From positions 16,497,679-16,561,678 of the forward strand of contig JARCOQ010000012.1 of assembly GCA_029207755.1 (NCBI GenBank): 64,000 nucleotides of DNA, written 5' to 3'. Within the stretch, counting starts at the first letter, position 1. Every line of letters begins with the position of its first letter. This DNA is from Chamaea fasciata (taxonomy: Eukaryota > Chordata > Aves > Passeriformes > Sylviidae). This document shows positions 36,542-48,640 of this stretch, piece by piece. A program made the position numbers and the translations under genes. Under the pieces are notes generated by a model. It was given only the letters and a program-made list of their open reading frames with translations, was not told the origin of the DNA and made no database searches.

Positions 36542-36930
36542 AAAAAAGTGGGGTGTCTCTAACTTCAGGCTTCCTGCCTGTACTTCTGGAACTTGAAAGA
36601 GAAAGAACATTTTCTCACATTCCCTTTCATTTCTTCCTCCCCTTTTATTATTAATGAGTGGTTTCAGAAATGTGATCACACTTTATGTACTTTCTCCAAC
36701 TTCACCTTTAGACACTTTCACAGAAGCCTTCTATCAGAGAATGGCAATTCATTTAGCACCATCATTAATTGTTTACTACATCCCCTGCTTTTGACAGAGT
36801 TTTTGAAGGGACCACTGCAGTCCTCAGCTGCACCAGAACTGGAGAGCAAATCTAGGTTATAAATAGGACTGACCATCCTGGGGACCACAGGTCAGGTGTT
36901 CTCACAGAACCTGAACAGTGGGCTGGGCTG
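36154..36930. other. Non-coding interval with a long A run
   Basis: AT-rich DNA between the LTR and a CR1 fragment. Apart from the pure A run at 36490-36538, no repeat or gene is recognised. Confidence 0.55.
36490..36538 (+). repeat. Uninterrupted (A)49
   Basis: Forty-nine consecutive A residues. A poly(A) tail of a processed pseudogene or SINE would look like this, but the 330 bases upstream show no transcript or tRNA-like element. CR1 elements do not use poly(A) tails. It is best treated as a mononucleotide microsatellite whose exact length may be an assembly estimate. Confidence 0.85.
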
Positions 36931-37377
36931 GGTTCAGAACTGTTTGAAATGATCCAAGGGCTGGAGCTTCTCCTGTGAGGAAAAGCTGAGAGAGCTGGGG
37001 TTGTTCAGCCTGAAGAAGACTCCAGGGAGACTTCACTGTGTCCAGAGTGCCTGAAGGGAGCCTGCAAGGGAGCTGGAGAAGGACATTGGACAAGGGCTGG
37101 AGGGCCAGGACCCAGGGCATGGCTGCCAGTGCCAGAGGGCAGGGCTGGATGGGATCTTGGGCAGGAATCGTTCCCTGGCAGGGTGGGCAGGCCCTGGCAC
37201 AGGGTGCCCAGAGAAGCTGTGGCTGCCCCTGGATCCCTGGCAGTGCCCAAGGCCAGGTTGGACACTGGGGCTTGGAGCAGCCTGGGACAGTGGGAGGTGT
37301 CCCTGCCCATGGCTGGGGTTTGGAACAAAGTGATCTTTAAGGTTGTCTCCAACCCAACCCATTCTGGGGTTCTATGA
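36931..37377 (+). mobile_element. CR1 LINE 3'-end fragment (plus orientation), longer copy
   Basis: The fragment begins within the typical CR1 3' region near GATCCAAGGGCTGGAG and continues through CTGAGAGAGCTGGGGTTGTT and CAGCCTGAAGAAGACTCCAG. It then carries the block shared with 4140-4330 and ends CCAACCCATTCTGGGGTTCT near 37377. It reaches farther 5' than the 4088-4398 copy but still lacks the reverse transcriptase. The open frames it contains on both strands come from GC-rich CR1 sequence. The two copies differ by about five positions over roughly 190 bases, so they belong to the same subfamily. Confidence 0.9.
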
Positions 37378-37530
37378 CCACTTGAAGCCATTTCCTTAGG
37401 TCACTTGTCCCTCTGGCAGGTTTTCTTTATGTCTGCAAGTTATATACCTCAATAAATAATTTCCTAAGTGAGGGTATTTTTTTAAAAAAAACTATTAAGG
37501 TTTCTTGGGACCTGGAAGAATTCTGGCACC

Positions 37531-37586
37531 AGATGGGATTTAAGGTCCCTCCCAACTCAAACAATTCTGTGATTTTGTGATTTTCT
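37531..37586 (+). mobile_element. Short CR1 3' tip
   Basis: Only the last 55 or so bases of a CR1 are seen: TGGGATTTAAGGTCCCTCCC, then CAACTCAAACAATTCTGTGA and a second TTTTGTGATTTT. This is the usual CR1 end with its octamer-type tail. It lies 150 bp downstream of a larger CR1 fragment in the same orientation and could be an independent, severely truncated insertion. Confidence 0.7.
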
Positions 37587-40500
37587 GAACAAGTGAAAAC
37601 ATAAAGCATTCTTTTCCTTGGAGGTTCAGAGTGAGTTAGGAGGGGAAGACAGGCAAAAACAAGCCACAGAACTCACCTTGGCCAGAGACATCCTCCCAAC
37701 ACAGACAGGCAGGTACCTGAGACCTCAGCCAGTGTAAAGATTTCCACTTTGTGTCCCAGCTGCAGGGTGCCAAGGAGGGTTCTGAGGTGCTCACTCCCCG
37801 TGAGGATGTGAGACACAGACATTATTGGCTTTAACTGCCACAAACTCTCTGCTGTGCAGGATGGTCCTGTGCATATCCAGAGACCTGGTCTTTCTCTCAG
37901 TGAGCTGGAATTGAACCTAGACTTTAGACTTCTAGTCTAAATTTTATTTTTAGGATCAACACAGTCCATCTAAAAAGGGTGGAAAGACTCCAGTAAAGAA
38001 AGACACCAGTTGGGAAGAAACAGAGGAAGAGAAAGGATTTGTGTGAATGTTAATTTTTCCTGGGAAGAAGGTGACAGGAATGACCAAATTTGCATGGAAA
38101 GTGAAGGGCAAAATTTGAAAAATGATATGCCAATTTAAGACCTTTTGGCCCACCTACAAACCTCCACATTTGCAATTTGTTTGTACTGCCTTGTTACTCT
38201 GATAATTTTTCTGTGAAAAAAGCTTATTTTCCTCGTTTATTTAGTCATTAGTCAGACTGAGATTTTTCCCTCTGGCCAATGCAAGAGGATGCCAGCCTTG
38301 GCTCTGCTGGTAGCAATACTCACAGTGCTCCCCTTCCTGAGAGAAAAGCTGCTGCCACCCATTGCTTCCAAAAAGCTTTTGACCTTTCACTGGGGCATTG
38401 CCTTCATGGTCCAGCACTAATTTATACAATACAGTTGTAATTACAGAAACCAAAACTGGGTTAAGGCTGAAGATTCTCATTATAAATCTGATTTCCAGCG
38501 CTTCTAAACACAGAGAGGAGATTTAATGAAAGCTTCCAGGCTCTCACTCAAGTGGTTTTTTTTCTTGCTGGTTCCTGAAATGTTGAGAGTTTGAGAACAC
38601 AATCTGAAAGACAGTCAGGAAACTGCAGTGAAATGCTTCGCCTTGGTGACATGGGTGGGTGGCTAGACAATGGGACCAGAGTGATAGAAGGTTTTAGACA
38701 TGCACCTAAAACTCCCTGGGAATTTTGAGATGTATTTAAAATCCTCCCAAAACTCCACATAAACAATTCACAAGTGAATAAGGAGCTGACGACAAGTGTT
38801 GTTCCTTTGATCTGCGTGAAGACTATTATTTTGATAGTTATTATTTTGGTATTGGTGTCTAGATAGAAAATCAAGGCAAGTTTCTGGAAAACACAAAGTC
38901 AAGATGCCTTAAATTGGAGAAGGGAAGTCACAGAGGATTGTCTCACAAGCCTCAAATCTGGTAATGAGCACCACAGATTTTTAACAATTTCTAGATCTCT
39001 AACCCAACCTCACAAACTCTCTGCCATAACTGAAGGTATCAAAACCAAATTTTTTTAATGACCTTTAATTAACGTGCACTTGCGCTTTTACTTAATTCCT
39101 CTTAATTAATAGTGTGAACAAGCTCATAGGCCAGACCCTGCAAGGCCCCATTCCAAATGGAGACAGAAAAGGGTCACCAGAGAGGTTAAACAGCCTAATA
39201 GTGATGGGGTGCTAACAAGATACAAGCATGTAAGTGCTTGGGGTAAATTTGTGTCCTTTCTTAAAGTGTTGAAAATGTCATGTACCTTCTATGGCTTCTT
39301 TAACATCATTCTAGCGACCTTGAAAAGTCTTTAAGCAAAGCAGGCACCTCCAATCAAACTGCCGGCTGGCTTGTGGTGCAGAAAAGATCTCCACTCTTTA
39401 TCAGGAAGCAAAAGAAAACTAAAAAAGATAGTGGAACAGAAAGTCTCCTGGTCTAAAAATGAGGGAAAAGGATGGTTGAAAACATTAGGAATAGCAGTGA
39501 GACAGAATGGGAAATCTACAGAGAACCTCGGATCAAATACAAAATAAATCAGAAGGATATCAAGAAATGAAACATTAGTGCTGGAAAACCAAATCACATG
39601 GCACTGTAAAATACACCAAAACTGAATTCCCAAGCTAGGGAGACAGCTGGCTTCATCCTGCTGTTACTGTGCACCTGTGGAAAGCAGAGGTACAACAGCA
39701 GAGTGGGGAACAGAGCAGGTTTTGGGCACTGTGTGAACTTGGCCTCAGCTCAAGCACACGAGCTGCCAGCACACGGCAGATCAGGGGCAGGGGGCTCTTC
39801 TTGGCCTGCTCCCTCTGGGTCTCTGGTGAGTTAAACACAGAATACTGAGCCAATGCTGCTCAACTGGGCAAGGGCAGAGCCTGGCTCAGGGGATCCGGGT
39901 CTCACACAGCTGCCTTTCCCCACAGTAAACCAGCATGAGGACAAGTGCCAGGCTGGCTTTGGCCACCAAATCCCAACACCCCCCACCCAGGGTGCTGCTC
40001 TATCCTCATTCCAACAAAGCCTTTAAACACATTCCTTTGTCCAGTGAATTTCAGAAATACTTACAACAAATTCTTCAGTTTAGGCATCAGACAACAATGG
40101 GACTTAATCAGGGTCCTAAAAATAAGTCTGCTCATTTCAGTTTCCGCTGGTTAGAAGCAAGAGGCTGAAATGGGGACTTGTGTGCACAAAAAGTCTTCCA
40201 CAGACATGGCAGGAAGGGTTTAACCAGCTGTGCTGCACAGAATGGTCAAAAACCTCCAAAATGTGAAGGTTGTACTTGCCTGCCCTCTCCTCATATGGAG
40301 CCAGGGGAAAGGCTTAGAATGGAGAGATTGTTGTAATAAAATGCCCCTTTTTTCACTCAAAAGAGAGCCACAGGGGAAGGTTCAGAGCAGGATGGCAGGA
40401 TGAGGAGGGAGGAGGGGAAAGTCTCTTTGACATAGAAAAATGTTGTTGCATTTCTCCAATGGAAAAATATTAATACTTCATTTCTAGCCATCTGAAAAAC

Positions 40501-43500
40501 AGACACAGCAAAATGTATCCCCAGCAGTAAAAGGCACTGCCCTATTACCCTCCCACTGTACACATTTAAACCAAAGGGCAAATAAATGTTGGCAAACAGA
40601 AATGTGATGACTTACAGTACTTTCTTTGCTACAGTAGCTGGGAGGAGAAAAAAATCCCCCAGAAAGATTAAGAAGCAAACATAAAACTGATCTTGAAATT
40701 CCTCTTTGTTGATGCCCCAGGGTAGGTACTTTTTCAACATTTATACCTATTTTTGAAAAGTACCTGCCTGTTGGGGCACCTGTGCTCCTGAAAGCTCATC
40801 TGTTTACAGACACAGAAACACTGACTCACTTGGCAAAAAAAGCATAAATTAACCAACACCCCCCTGATTAAAACAAATATTAGACATACAGAAAGTCTTC
40901 AGGAAAGCATCTGCTTAAAAATATTCTTTAATTTGCAGGCACCTGAATTTTAACCCCACGAATGATTCCTCATTTTGTGAGCTGACTAAACCTCAGATAG
41001 GCAGAAAGAAGGAGAAGGATTAAACTCTACCCATTTGCAAACTAGATTACTGCTTTGCCTTATAGGTTTCTTTTTTCTTTCTCCTCAATAATTTTGGCAT
41101 TCACCTGCTAAATCTATTATTTTTTTTTGTGCCAAATATGCGTGCTTGAACAATATTATTTTTTTAATGGAGATAAGATGTTTTCAGTGGCATAATTGTT
41201 AATTCTTAGGAAAACTTTCCTAAGATTACCTTACCTCCTACCTATTACTATTCTAGCCCCTAGCAGGAGGGTATATTTTATTTGAAGTTTACTAATTGTG
41301 TTTATTTCAAACACATTTGGTTCTTAGCAAAGCCAGTGAGGTCCTGCTTGTGCTTTAAATTTGCAGGTTTACTGTAAAATGCCAGGCACATTGAGATGAA
41401 TCAAACTCATCTGAGCATGAATGAAATGTAGTGAGAAAGTCCCTTCTGGCATCATTTCTGGGATTAGTAATTTGTGAAATTGTGGTGATGCAAGGGAACA
41501 GCATGAGAAAGCCATTTCCTTCCCCTTTGTCCAGTCTAAATGCAAATCTGAACTTTCTTGGCAGTTCATTTGCATATTAATGCATATAGTATTCCACTCC
41601 AGAGATCACTTCAGATTTTCTAAATTAAGTTGGGTGGGTGGGCTGCAGAAAAGAGGTCATTTTTGTCACACTAGCACAAATATTCTTAGATACTTTACCA
41701 AAAAGTCAGAAAGCAGGCAATTATTTCACTTGCCTTATCTCTACTTCAATTTTCCAGCTGGACCACTGAGGAGATGCAGAGGATAAAAAAGCAATGCTTG
41801 ACCAGAAGGAAGGAAATGCTTCACGTCACTGAAGAACAAACATGATGAAATTAAGAAAGGGTAAGAGTGCACACCAGTCTAATTAGCATTTCTTCCTAGT
41901 AGCTTGGGAAATGTCAGCCACCAGTTGGTGGCAAAATAAAGATGTAATGTGAGTAATAATGAATTAAATTGTGGCTATTTGCATTGAAATGTTAAGATAA
42001 TGATCTGAAATTACTATTGTAAATATTCCCCTTGACAGTTGAAAATTGGACTTAAAGCTAATAGTACTTTGGATGAACTTTAAGCCATGAAATCACTTTT
42101 AATGCTTTACACCCCTTTTGGCTATGACAGCGAGCTTCAGAAAGTTAATTTACCTCTGTTTTGTTCAAGCTGTTTGGTAATTGATGCATACATCATGGAG
42201 GTTTTAATGAACAACTACAGGGACTATTTACCCCTCTCACTAAGTATAACTGAAACACTTGATTACAACTCCTGAACCGAATAAACCAACACACTCAGGC
42301 ACAGCAAATACTTCTGGCTGGGGGACTGGAGGAGCAGAGACGAGTAAGGATCTGTTTAAATGCAAAGGAAAAGGCAACATTTTCAGAAACTGCTGGAACA
42401 TTTCAGGCTCATCCTGCATTAGCTGCAATTTATGGTTTTGCTGGTAGCATTAGGAGTCGCTTAGGGAGGATTTACGTCTGGATGTCTACAACCAGCTCTG
42501 TCAGGGTAAGGTTAGCTGGCAAAATGGAAACGCAGCAGATATCTCCAAACATCTGCTGTTCAAATAGCTTTCCAGTAATAGTGCCTTTAAAATGAGGGCT
42601 TATTTCCAGACTATAGAGTCTAATTACATTGTAACATTATTTTTTGCCATAAGGCATGTTTTTATTTAAAGACAGATGATGTAAAAAGCTTTAAGATCTC
42701 ACAGAATTACGTCATGCCCAGTAAAAGTGTTTTTTCACAACCAAAAGAATGTCTTTAGCATGACCTTTAAACAGCAAGGAGGCCTCTCTGCACCTGAGCT
42801 GAGATCTGCCTGGATCTCGTGGATGGCTCTTGTTTTCTGGTAGCATTCCCTGGATGGATCCAGCAGTGGATGCACTTCACAGCTGTTAGCAGATATAGTT
42901 TATGGGGCTGATGAGATCTAGACTGCTTTTTCAGTATATCAATGCCCCAAATCTTGAATGAACCGTCCAAACTGAATTTTTGGCTTCTCCCAGAAGTCTC
43001 CTGCAGCCCAAGCCCTGCCCCTTCCCAGGGACAGCTGGGACTATCAGCTGTGACTATCATGACTATCACAGCTCCTCAGGAACCTTCAGGGGATAGGGGC
43101 TGTGGGTCCCTCTCTCCCACCCTCCCGAATTCAAACAGCTGGAGGTTTTCCTGCACTGAATTTGGAGCTAAACTTTCTCCTCCCTTTCTTTATATGCAGC
43201 AGCCACTTAGTTGATCATCCTCCCTTAAGATATAAAAAAAAAATACATATTTTATAAATATATGAAAAAGAAAGAAAAAAAGAAAAATCAGGAACTGGAC
43301 ACTGTTAGTACTTTAAATTGATTTGTAGGGAAGGCCCTGCAGTCTGACCATAGGCAGCTTCACATGCTAAGCTCTTTTTCTGGATCTGTGCAGCTTCTGC
43401 ACAGTGCTCTTAACTAGGTTACCAGAGACCAAGTGAAAAATAAACTCTGTTGAATCTTCTTGCATCTCATACGTGCTCTGTTATATTTAGGGATGTAAGT

Positions 43501-46500
43501 AAGCAGAAATAGTGTCATTGTATTTGTTATGAATTACCCTACTGCAGGAACTGTTAGGAAATATTTTCTTTTCCAGGTCACATTCAGAGTCAAGTGAGTC
43601 ACTACATTTCTAGTCTTTCTAATATTTCATGTTTTACTTTCATATTATAGTCCTTCTGTATTATTTTTTCCTAGATAGATAAAACATATTCTGAAGCTCT
43701 ACAGAAAAGTCATAATTTAGGTGGCACAAATGCCTCATCAATGGACAAATATCCCCTATTTGCTATATCCAATGCTGTGCATCCAGTACTGGATAAATCT
43801 GCACAGGCTCCCACAACTTGAAGGAGTTAAGAAGAAATTCAAGGTATGCTGGAGAAGTGCTGGAAGAATACAATGATATTCCCACTGGTGGGAAACCTGT
43901 AACCACCCCTGGGCACCTCTCTCAAAGTTGTGAAGGCCTGAAAATGACAGACAACATTTCGACCAGCATCAGGAAACAAGAAATTTGGTATTGGCAGTGT
44001 AAAAACTTGGAGTCCACTGTAACACATTTGGGTCTTGGTTCCTCCTCAGTCTCAAGGTCCTGCATGGTGGGTACATTTTCTGTGGTGCAAATCTGTGTAA
44101 AGACTGGACAAATTTGAGACTTTTAGGAGGGATCTGTCTTGAAGTGAGTTATTCAGTGATGGAGCCCAAGGCAGATCTCCCTGGGGATTTGGTGACATGG
44201 AATGCAGGCAGCTGGACCAGGAACTGGGAGAAGGAAGATTCTGCCTGGAGACATCTGCCCTGCTGGACTCCTTTACTTCTTCCAGATCTTTTCATCACCA
44301 CTTGCTGCTTCTGGACTCATCTCCATCATGCAGAGGCATGGAAAAGACAAGCCAAGAGGCTGCAGATCTGCTCACAGCCCTCATGTGGGGACTGAAATGC
44401 TCCTGTGACAGACTTGCTGAGGAGCTGACTTCTGTCAGCTCTGTGCTTGCAGTTACATGTTTGATCAGAAAAGCAGAGATGGGAAATGCTATAAATGTGA
44501 GGCCAAGTTTGACCATACACTCCCTAAAGCTCCTGACTTTCCTATTTTGCCTCTTAACATTAACAGCTTTGGACATTGGATTGCTTTGAGTTTTAAGGGA
44601 GGGGAAGGAGGGGAAGCATGAGGGGAAAGGAGGTTTCTTCTTGTTTACAGTGTTGCTATTTAAACAGTTCCAGTTAAGCTTTGAAAAGCACCTTCCTTTC
44701 AGGTCAATAAAGTGGCTGCAGGCCAAGTTCCCATCTCTGCCTAACTTGTGTTTGCTGGCTGGAGACAATTTTCTACTAGGCCTGTTTAAAAAGGAAGCAG
44801 TGGAGTGTGATAACTCTCTGCTAATGTGGGCCTGCATGGAGGCTTGGAAACTCTGAGAGCCCAAAAGTTTCAGTCACAGCAATGTGATATATTCTGTATT
44901 CCAATTGAGCCCACAGACATGAGGTGGGGACATGAAAATTGGGGTACTCAAGTTGCATTGTATTTATTAAATAAATCCTAAAGCAGATAATGGAGTTCTG
45001 AGGTGCCCTAGATGAGAAAAAGAAAAGCATTTTTCATAAAACTGCGCGTAATTTCTTCCCCATTTGCTGCTTCACTCACATGCTCCAGCTAAATGAATTG
45101 ATGACTTCCACTCTCTATCTATCTACTCTTTGGGAAGGAATGCCAGATATTTCACCAGAACATTCTGGAAATTCTGACATTACTATCCCACTAGACTGGG
45201 GCAAGTTCTTGCTGTACAAACAGACACTATTCCAGCAGAGAGACCCCCCCACTGGTATTTTAAATTACAGAAAAAGCCTCAGGCCTCCTGGCCCCAAAGC
45301 ATAAAGTCCAGAGACTAAAGCAATGTAGCTGAGGAAGCCTGGAAGCTTCCTTGCTCTGTCCCTAAGCAGACAGGTCAGAAGTGCCGGGGGAATTTCCCAG
45401 CTCCACCTTCATTCCTTCAGGCTGTTCCAGCTGACATCATAATCCAGTCAAAAAGGAACACAAGAATTTCACCAAATCTTTGCTGGGTAAACTAAGAGTA
45501 TCACCAAGGCAGATTAAAAATTTGAAGAAAATCCCTAAGGTTTCAGTCTGACACTGAAAAATGCCTCCTCTCTCCTCTTCCCTTCCTGATCCCCCCTACA
45601 CTGCCCCAAACAAAGCAGTCAAATGCTTGATCTTTGCCTGATCCAGAGGTCCTGTCCTTCCTCCCCAGAATGGAGCTGCAGCATCAGGATTCCCACAGGA
45701 GTGGCTCAGCATCTCCAAGGACAGAGAAGAACATCTTCCCTAACTGGTGGTGAAAGTGAAACCAGCAAAGGGAGAGAATTTGGGGTGACAACAGTGCACA
45801 GGAGACCTAAAAGCCAGAGAAAGGTGTCACAGGAGAGCACCTCAGCATGTCTGCAGCAAAACACAAGAGCTACAGCAGCAGAAACAAGGCAGAACAAGAG
45901 ATGACAAGGAGAGCTGATGGGACATTTTGGAAGGCTGAAGACAGGCTGCCTGAAAGGCTGACCTATTCGATCTATAGGTCAGCCTGCCATATGTAATGAG
46001 CTGCTGCAGTGCGCTGTAAAACTGCTGCAAGAAACCACTGCTGGAGCTTCATCTCTTTCCTATTAGGAGAAAAGGTCAGGCACAAGCTCCTTCTGCTGCT
46101 CTTGGCTGTTCTGAGTGAGGGCCATGCAAGGAACCCATTACAGACTGCAAGTGAATTGCTCCAGGCTCGGGAGCTCTATTGCCAGTGGGGAGGCACACTG
46201 CTAATAAAAATGGTCTGGTAGGAAATCATTTAATTTCTTGGCTGCTCCTACCCTCGTTTTCAGATGGAAGTTGATGCTTTAAGAGCTTTAGAATTCAGCT
46301 CTGATCAGGAAATGAATTTAGTTGTTTGAAAAGCAGCTGTTTGAAACAGCTTTGTTCCTTCTTTAGTCTCAGTGGAGCTTGAAATCAGCTGCTGATAGAG
46401 AGATACAAGTGTACAATCCTCTGATTTTTGGCTGGTATTTTTTTTTTCTCTTTTATATAAATTCTAATCAAATGTCCTGTCTTGTTAGGAAGCTATTTCA

Positions 46501-48394
46501 TCAGCCCTGCTTGGGTTTGCTGCAGCAGCACTGCCCATGGTTCTGTCAGCCCAGGTGAGTGCTGGGCTCCAACTGCACTGCTCTGATGGGTGGTTAAGGA
46601 CACCACTCCATCCCTTCTGCTGTGCTCTTGGGCCAGGTCCCTTTTAGGCCATCAGTTCTTTAGGGAAAAGACTGAATTTATCTGCAACTTTACCTTTTTA
46701 ATGTAAAATTAAGTAAAAATAAACACATCTAGCATCAGTACTGTTACATCAGGATATAATAAAATGAAACAAAAAAAGAATTCTTACATTTTGGTTCCCA
46801 AATATGCCAGTTGAGGAGGAGGGCATGGCTGGGATGCTAATGATTCATTAGGATCATTATAACTCCTGGGGATATTCAAACTTCAACTTTTCTGTCACCT
46901 CCCCTTAGAAACTTCCTGGCTTCTTTCTGCCATGTCCTGCCCCACCCTGCTCAGACAAGCACCTCTGTCACCTCCCTACCACTGCACCTTCAAGCTGGTC
47001 CCTAATTTCCTGCATCAAGAATCAAGAAAGTAAAATATACTTGTCATATAAAATATAAAATATGCTCGTAAGCCGTTCTTGCTGTGTGTTTATGAGGGCT
47101 GGGAGCCATGGATTGCCAGTGCAAAAGAATGCCACTGCAATCAGAATGTTGCTTTCAAGTCCTGATGGAACTGCATTATTTTTTTGTCTCATCCCATAGC
47201 TGAGATGGATAGATCTTAATGGGCCCCCTTATTGATCCTGTACTTTGCACCAGCCTATTTTACTGACCAATTTAATTTTAAAGGGGCTTATGTACTCCAT
47301 AAGATTAAGGTAAATTAGTACAGTTCTTGCACTTCATAAAACCTTCAGAGGCCAAACATTTCCATGAAAATTGCTTACATTCTGCTGAGATTATTACTTT
47401 GAATATGAGAGGGTTTAGGGGATGTGTAAAGGTTTTAACGAGCTGCACATAATAGGACCCTCTGCATCATAAAATAAGATTCTGAAAATCAGACTATATT
47501 AAGAAAAAGAAAGCTTAAGTGAACATATAAAAATAGTTTATTATATTTTCTTCATGGCACAGATTAAGTTATTTGCTCCCAATTTTAGTACAAATAGATT
47601 TGTGGGACTAAAGCAGATCACTTATGCACTTCAGTATAGGCATCCCACAGCTAACCTATTTTCCCAAAGTGACATAAAAAATCAGCAAAAGGAAATCAAG
47701 CAGTTTTGTGATATCATGCAGAGGAAGAAGTATTTCTGATATGTTTAACAAAATTAATTAGAATGGGACTGGAAAAAATCTGTTGCTTAAGAACGGATTC
47801 TTAGGTCTTCAAAACAAATTATGTTTTTCTTACTTTCCATGCTCAGCATAAGTATTTCCTGTCTTCTTGTTTCCAAAAACATTAATGTCTGCATCAACAG
47901 TGGGTGGCAGGAAGAGGAAGAATTTCACCTAAGTCATTTCAGGCATATCTTTTATTTCATATCTAACATTCCATTAAGTGTCAGAGCTAATACTTTAAAT
48001 ATAATAGCAAGAAGGTAGTTATTAATCCTGAAAAGTAGAGAAATGGGTCATTCTTTACTTTTGTTAAAAACAGAATGTGATTAAAAAAGCTTGTAGACTT
48101 CTCTTAAAAACTGTTACATTTTTCAGAAAGGTCCAAGTAGATAAAGTAAAAAGGAACAAGGGAAAAAAGATTAGGAAAAAAATTCAAAGGTATTTAAACT
48201 GCAAGTTATGAGACCAATGGAAAGCCATTTCATTTCTGACTTTGTCTTAGGCTTTGTTTTGTTTTTTTATGAAAGGATGTTTAAGTCCTTTCAGTACCTG
48301 ACTTTGAATCAGAACTCTGAGATTCCGTTTCCAGCCCTGCTATTACTTTGCTCTGCACTCTCACGCACAGTGTTCCATTTCTGGGCTTAGCTTT
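37587..48394. other. Eleven kilobases of unique DNA, no gene recognised
   Basis: No exon, RNA gene or interspersed repeat was recognised. The longest open frame is 189 codons on the minus strand at 44295-44864. It is rich in serine and overlaps plus-strand frames of up to 130 codons, with no known domain. A hairpin with perfect 12-bp arms lies at 45955-45985. Two TTAATTAA words sit 37 bases apart at 39065-39072 and 39102-39109. AT simple sequence lies at 43228-43290. The GC-rich patch at 45560-45960 has no repeat match that I recognise. Confidence 0.6.
45955..45985. other. Perfect inverted repeat, 12-bp arms
   Basis: The left arm AGGCTGACCTAT (45955-45966) and right arm ATAGGTCAGCCT (45974-45985) are exact reverse complements, separated by the 7-base loop TCGATCT. 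It would form a stable stem in RNA or cruciform DNA. The arms contain TGACCT and AGGTCA, the half-sites bound by many nuclear receptors, arranged as an everted pair. No run of T follows, and this is a eukaryotic context, so it is not a bacterial-type terminator. Confidence 0.75.
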
Positions 48395-48452
48395 CAGAAC
48401 CAGAACCAGAATCAGAATCAGAATCAGAATCAGAATCACCAGAATCAGAACC
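48395..48452. repeat. (CAGAAT)n microsatellite at a CR1 tail
   Basis: Seven perfect-length units at 48395-48436 (two CAGAAC, then five CAGAAT), followed by CACC and two degenerate units. CR1 elements end in short direct repeats, so this array is best explained as expansion of the element's own 3' tail. Confidence 0.9.
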
Positions 48453-48640
48453 ATTAGGTTGGAAGAGACCTCCAGGACCGTCAAGTCCAACCCAACCCTA
48501 ACCTCAACTAAACCACGGCACCAAGTGCCACATCCAGTCTTTTCTTAAACATATCCAGAGATGGTGAATCCACCACCTCTCCATGCAGACCATTCCAATA
48601 CTTTATTACCCTTTCTGTAAAAAACTTTTTCCTTCCTGCA
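48395..48640 (-). mobile_element. CR1 LINE 3'-end fragment (minus) with hexamer tail
   Basis: Read on the minus strand this is a CR1 3' end. On the plus strand the expected reverse-complement blocks follow the tail in order: ATTAGGTTGGAAGAGACCTC, TCAAGTCCAACCCAACC, CTAAACCACGGCACC, CCACATCCAGTCTTTTCTTA, GAGATGGTGAATCCACCACC and TTCCAATACTTTATTACCCT. They end near TTTTTCCTTCCTG. It belongs to a different CR1 subfamily from the two young plus-strand copies, because the internal blocks differ. The tail has expanded into a hexamer microsatellite, listed separately. Confidence 0.9.

Noticed and set aside
42259..42447. Cysteine-containing short frame resembling a retroviral zinc knuckle
   Set aside because: The cysteine and histidine spacing does not fit CX2CX4HX4C, and no gag-like sequence surrounds it.
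44295..44864. 189-codon minus-strand open frame
   Set aside because: Serine-rich and domainless, and it overlaps plus-strand frames of up to 130 codons. No evidence of a gene.
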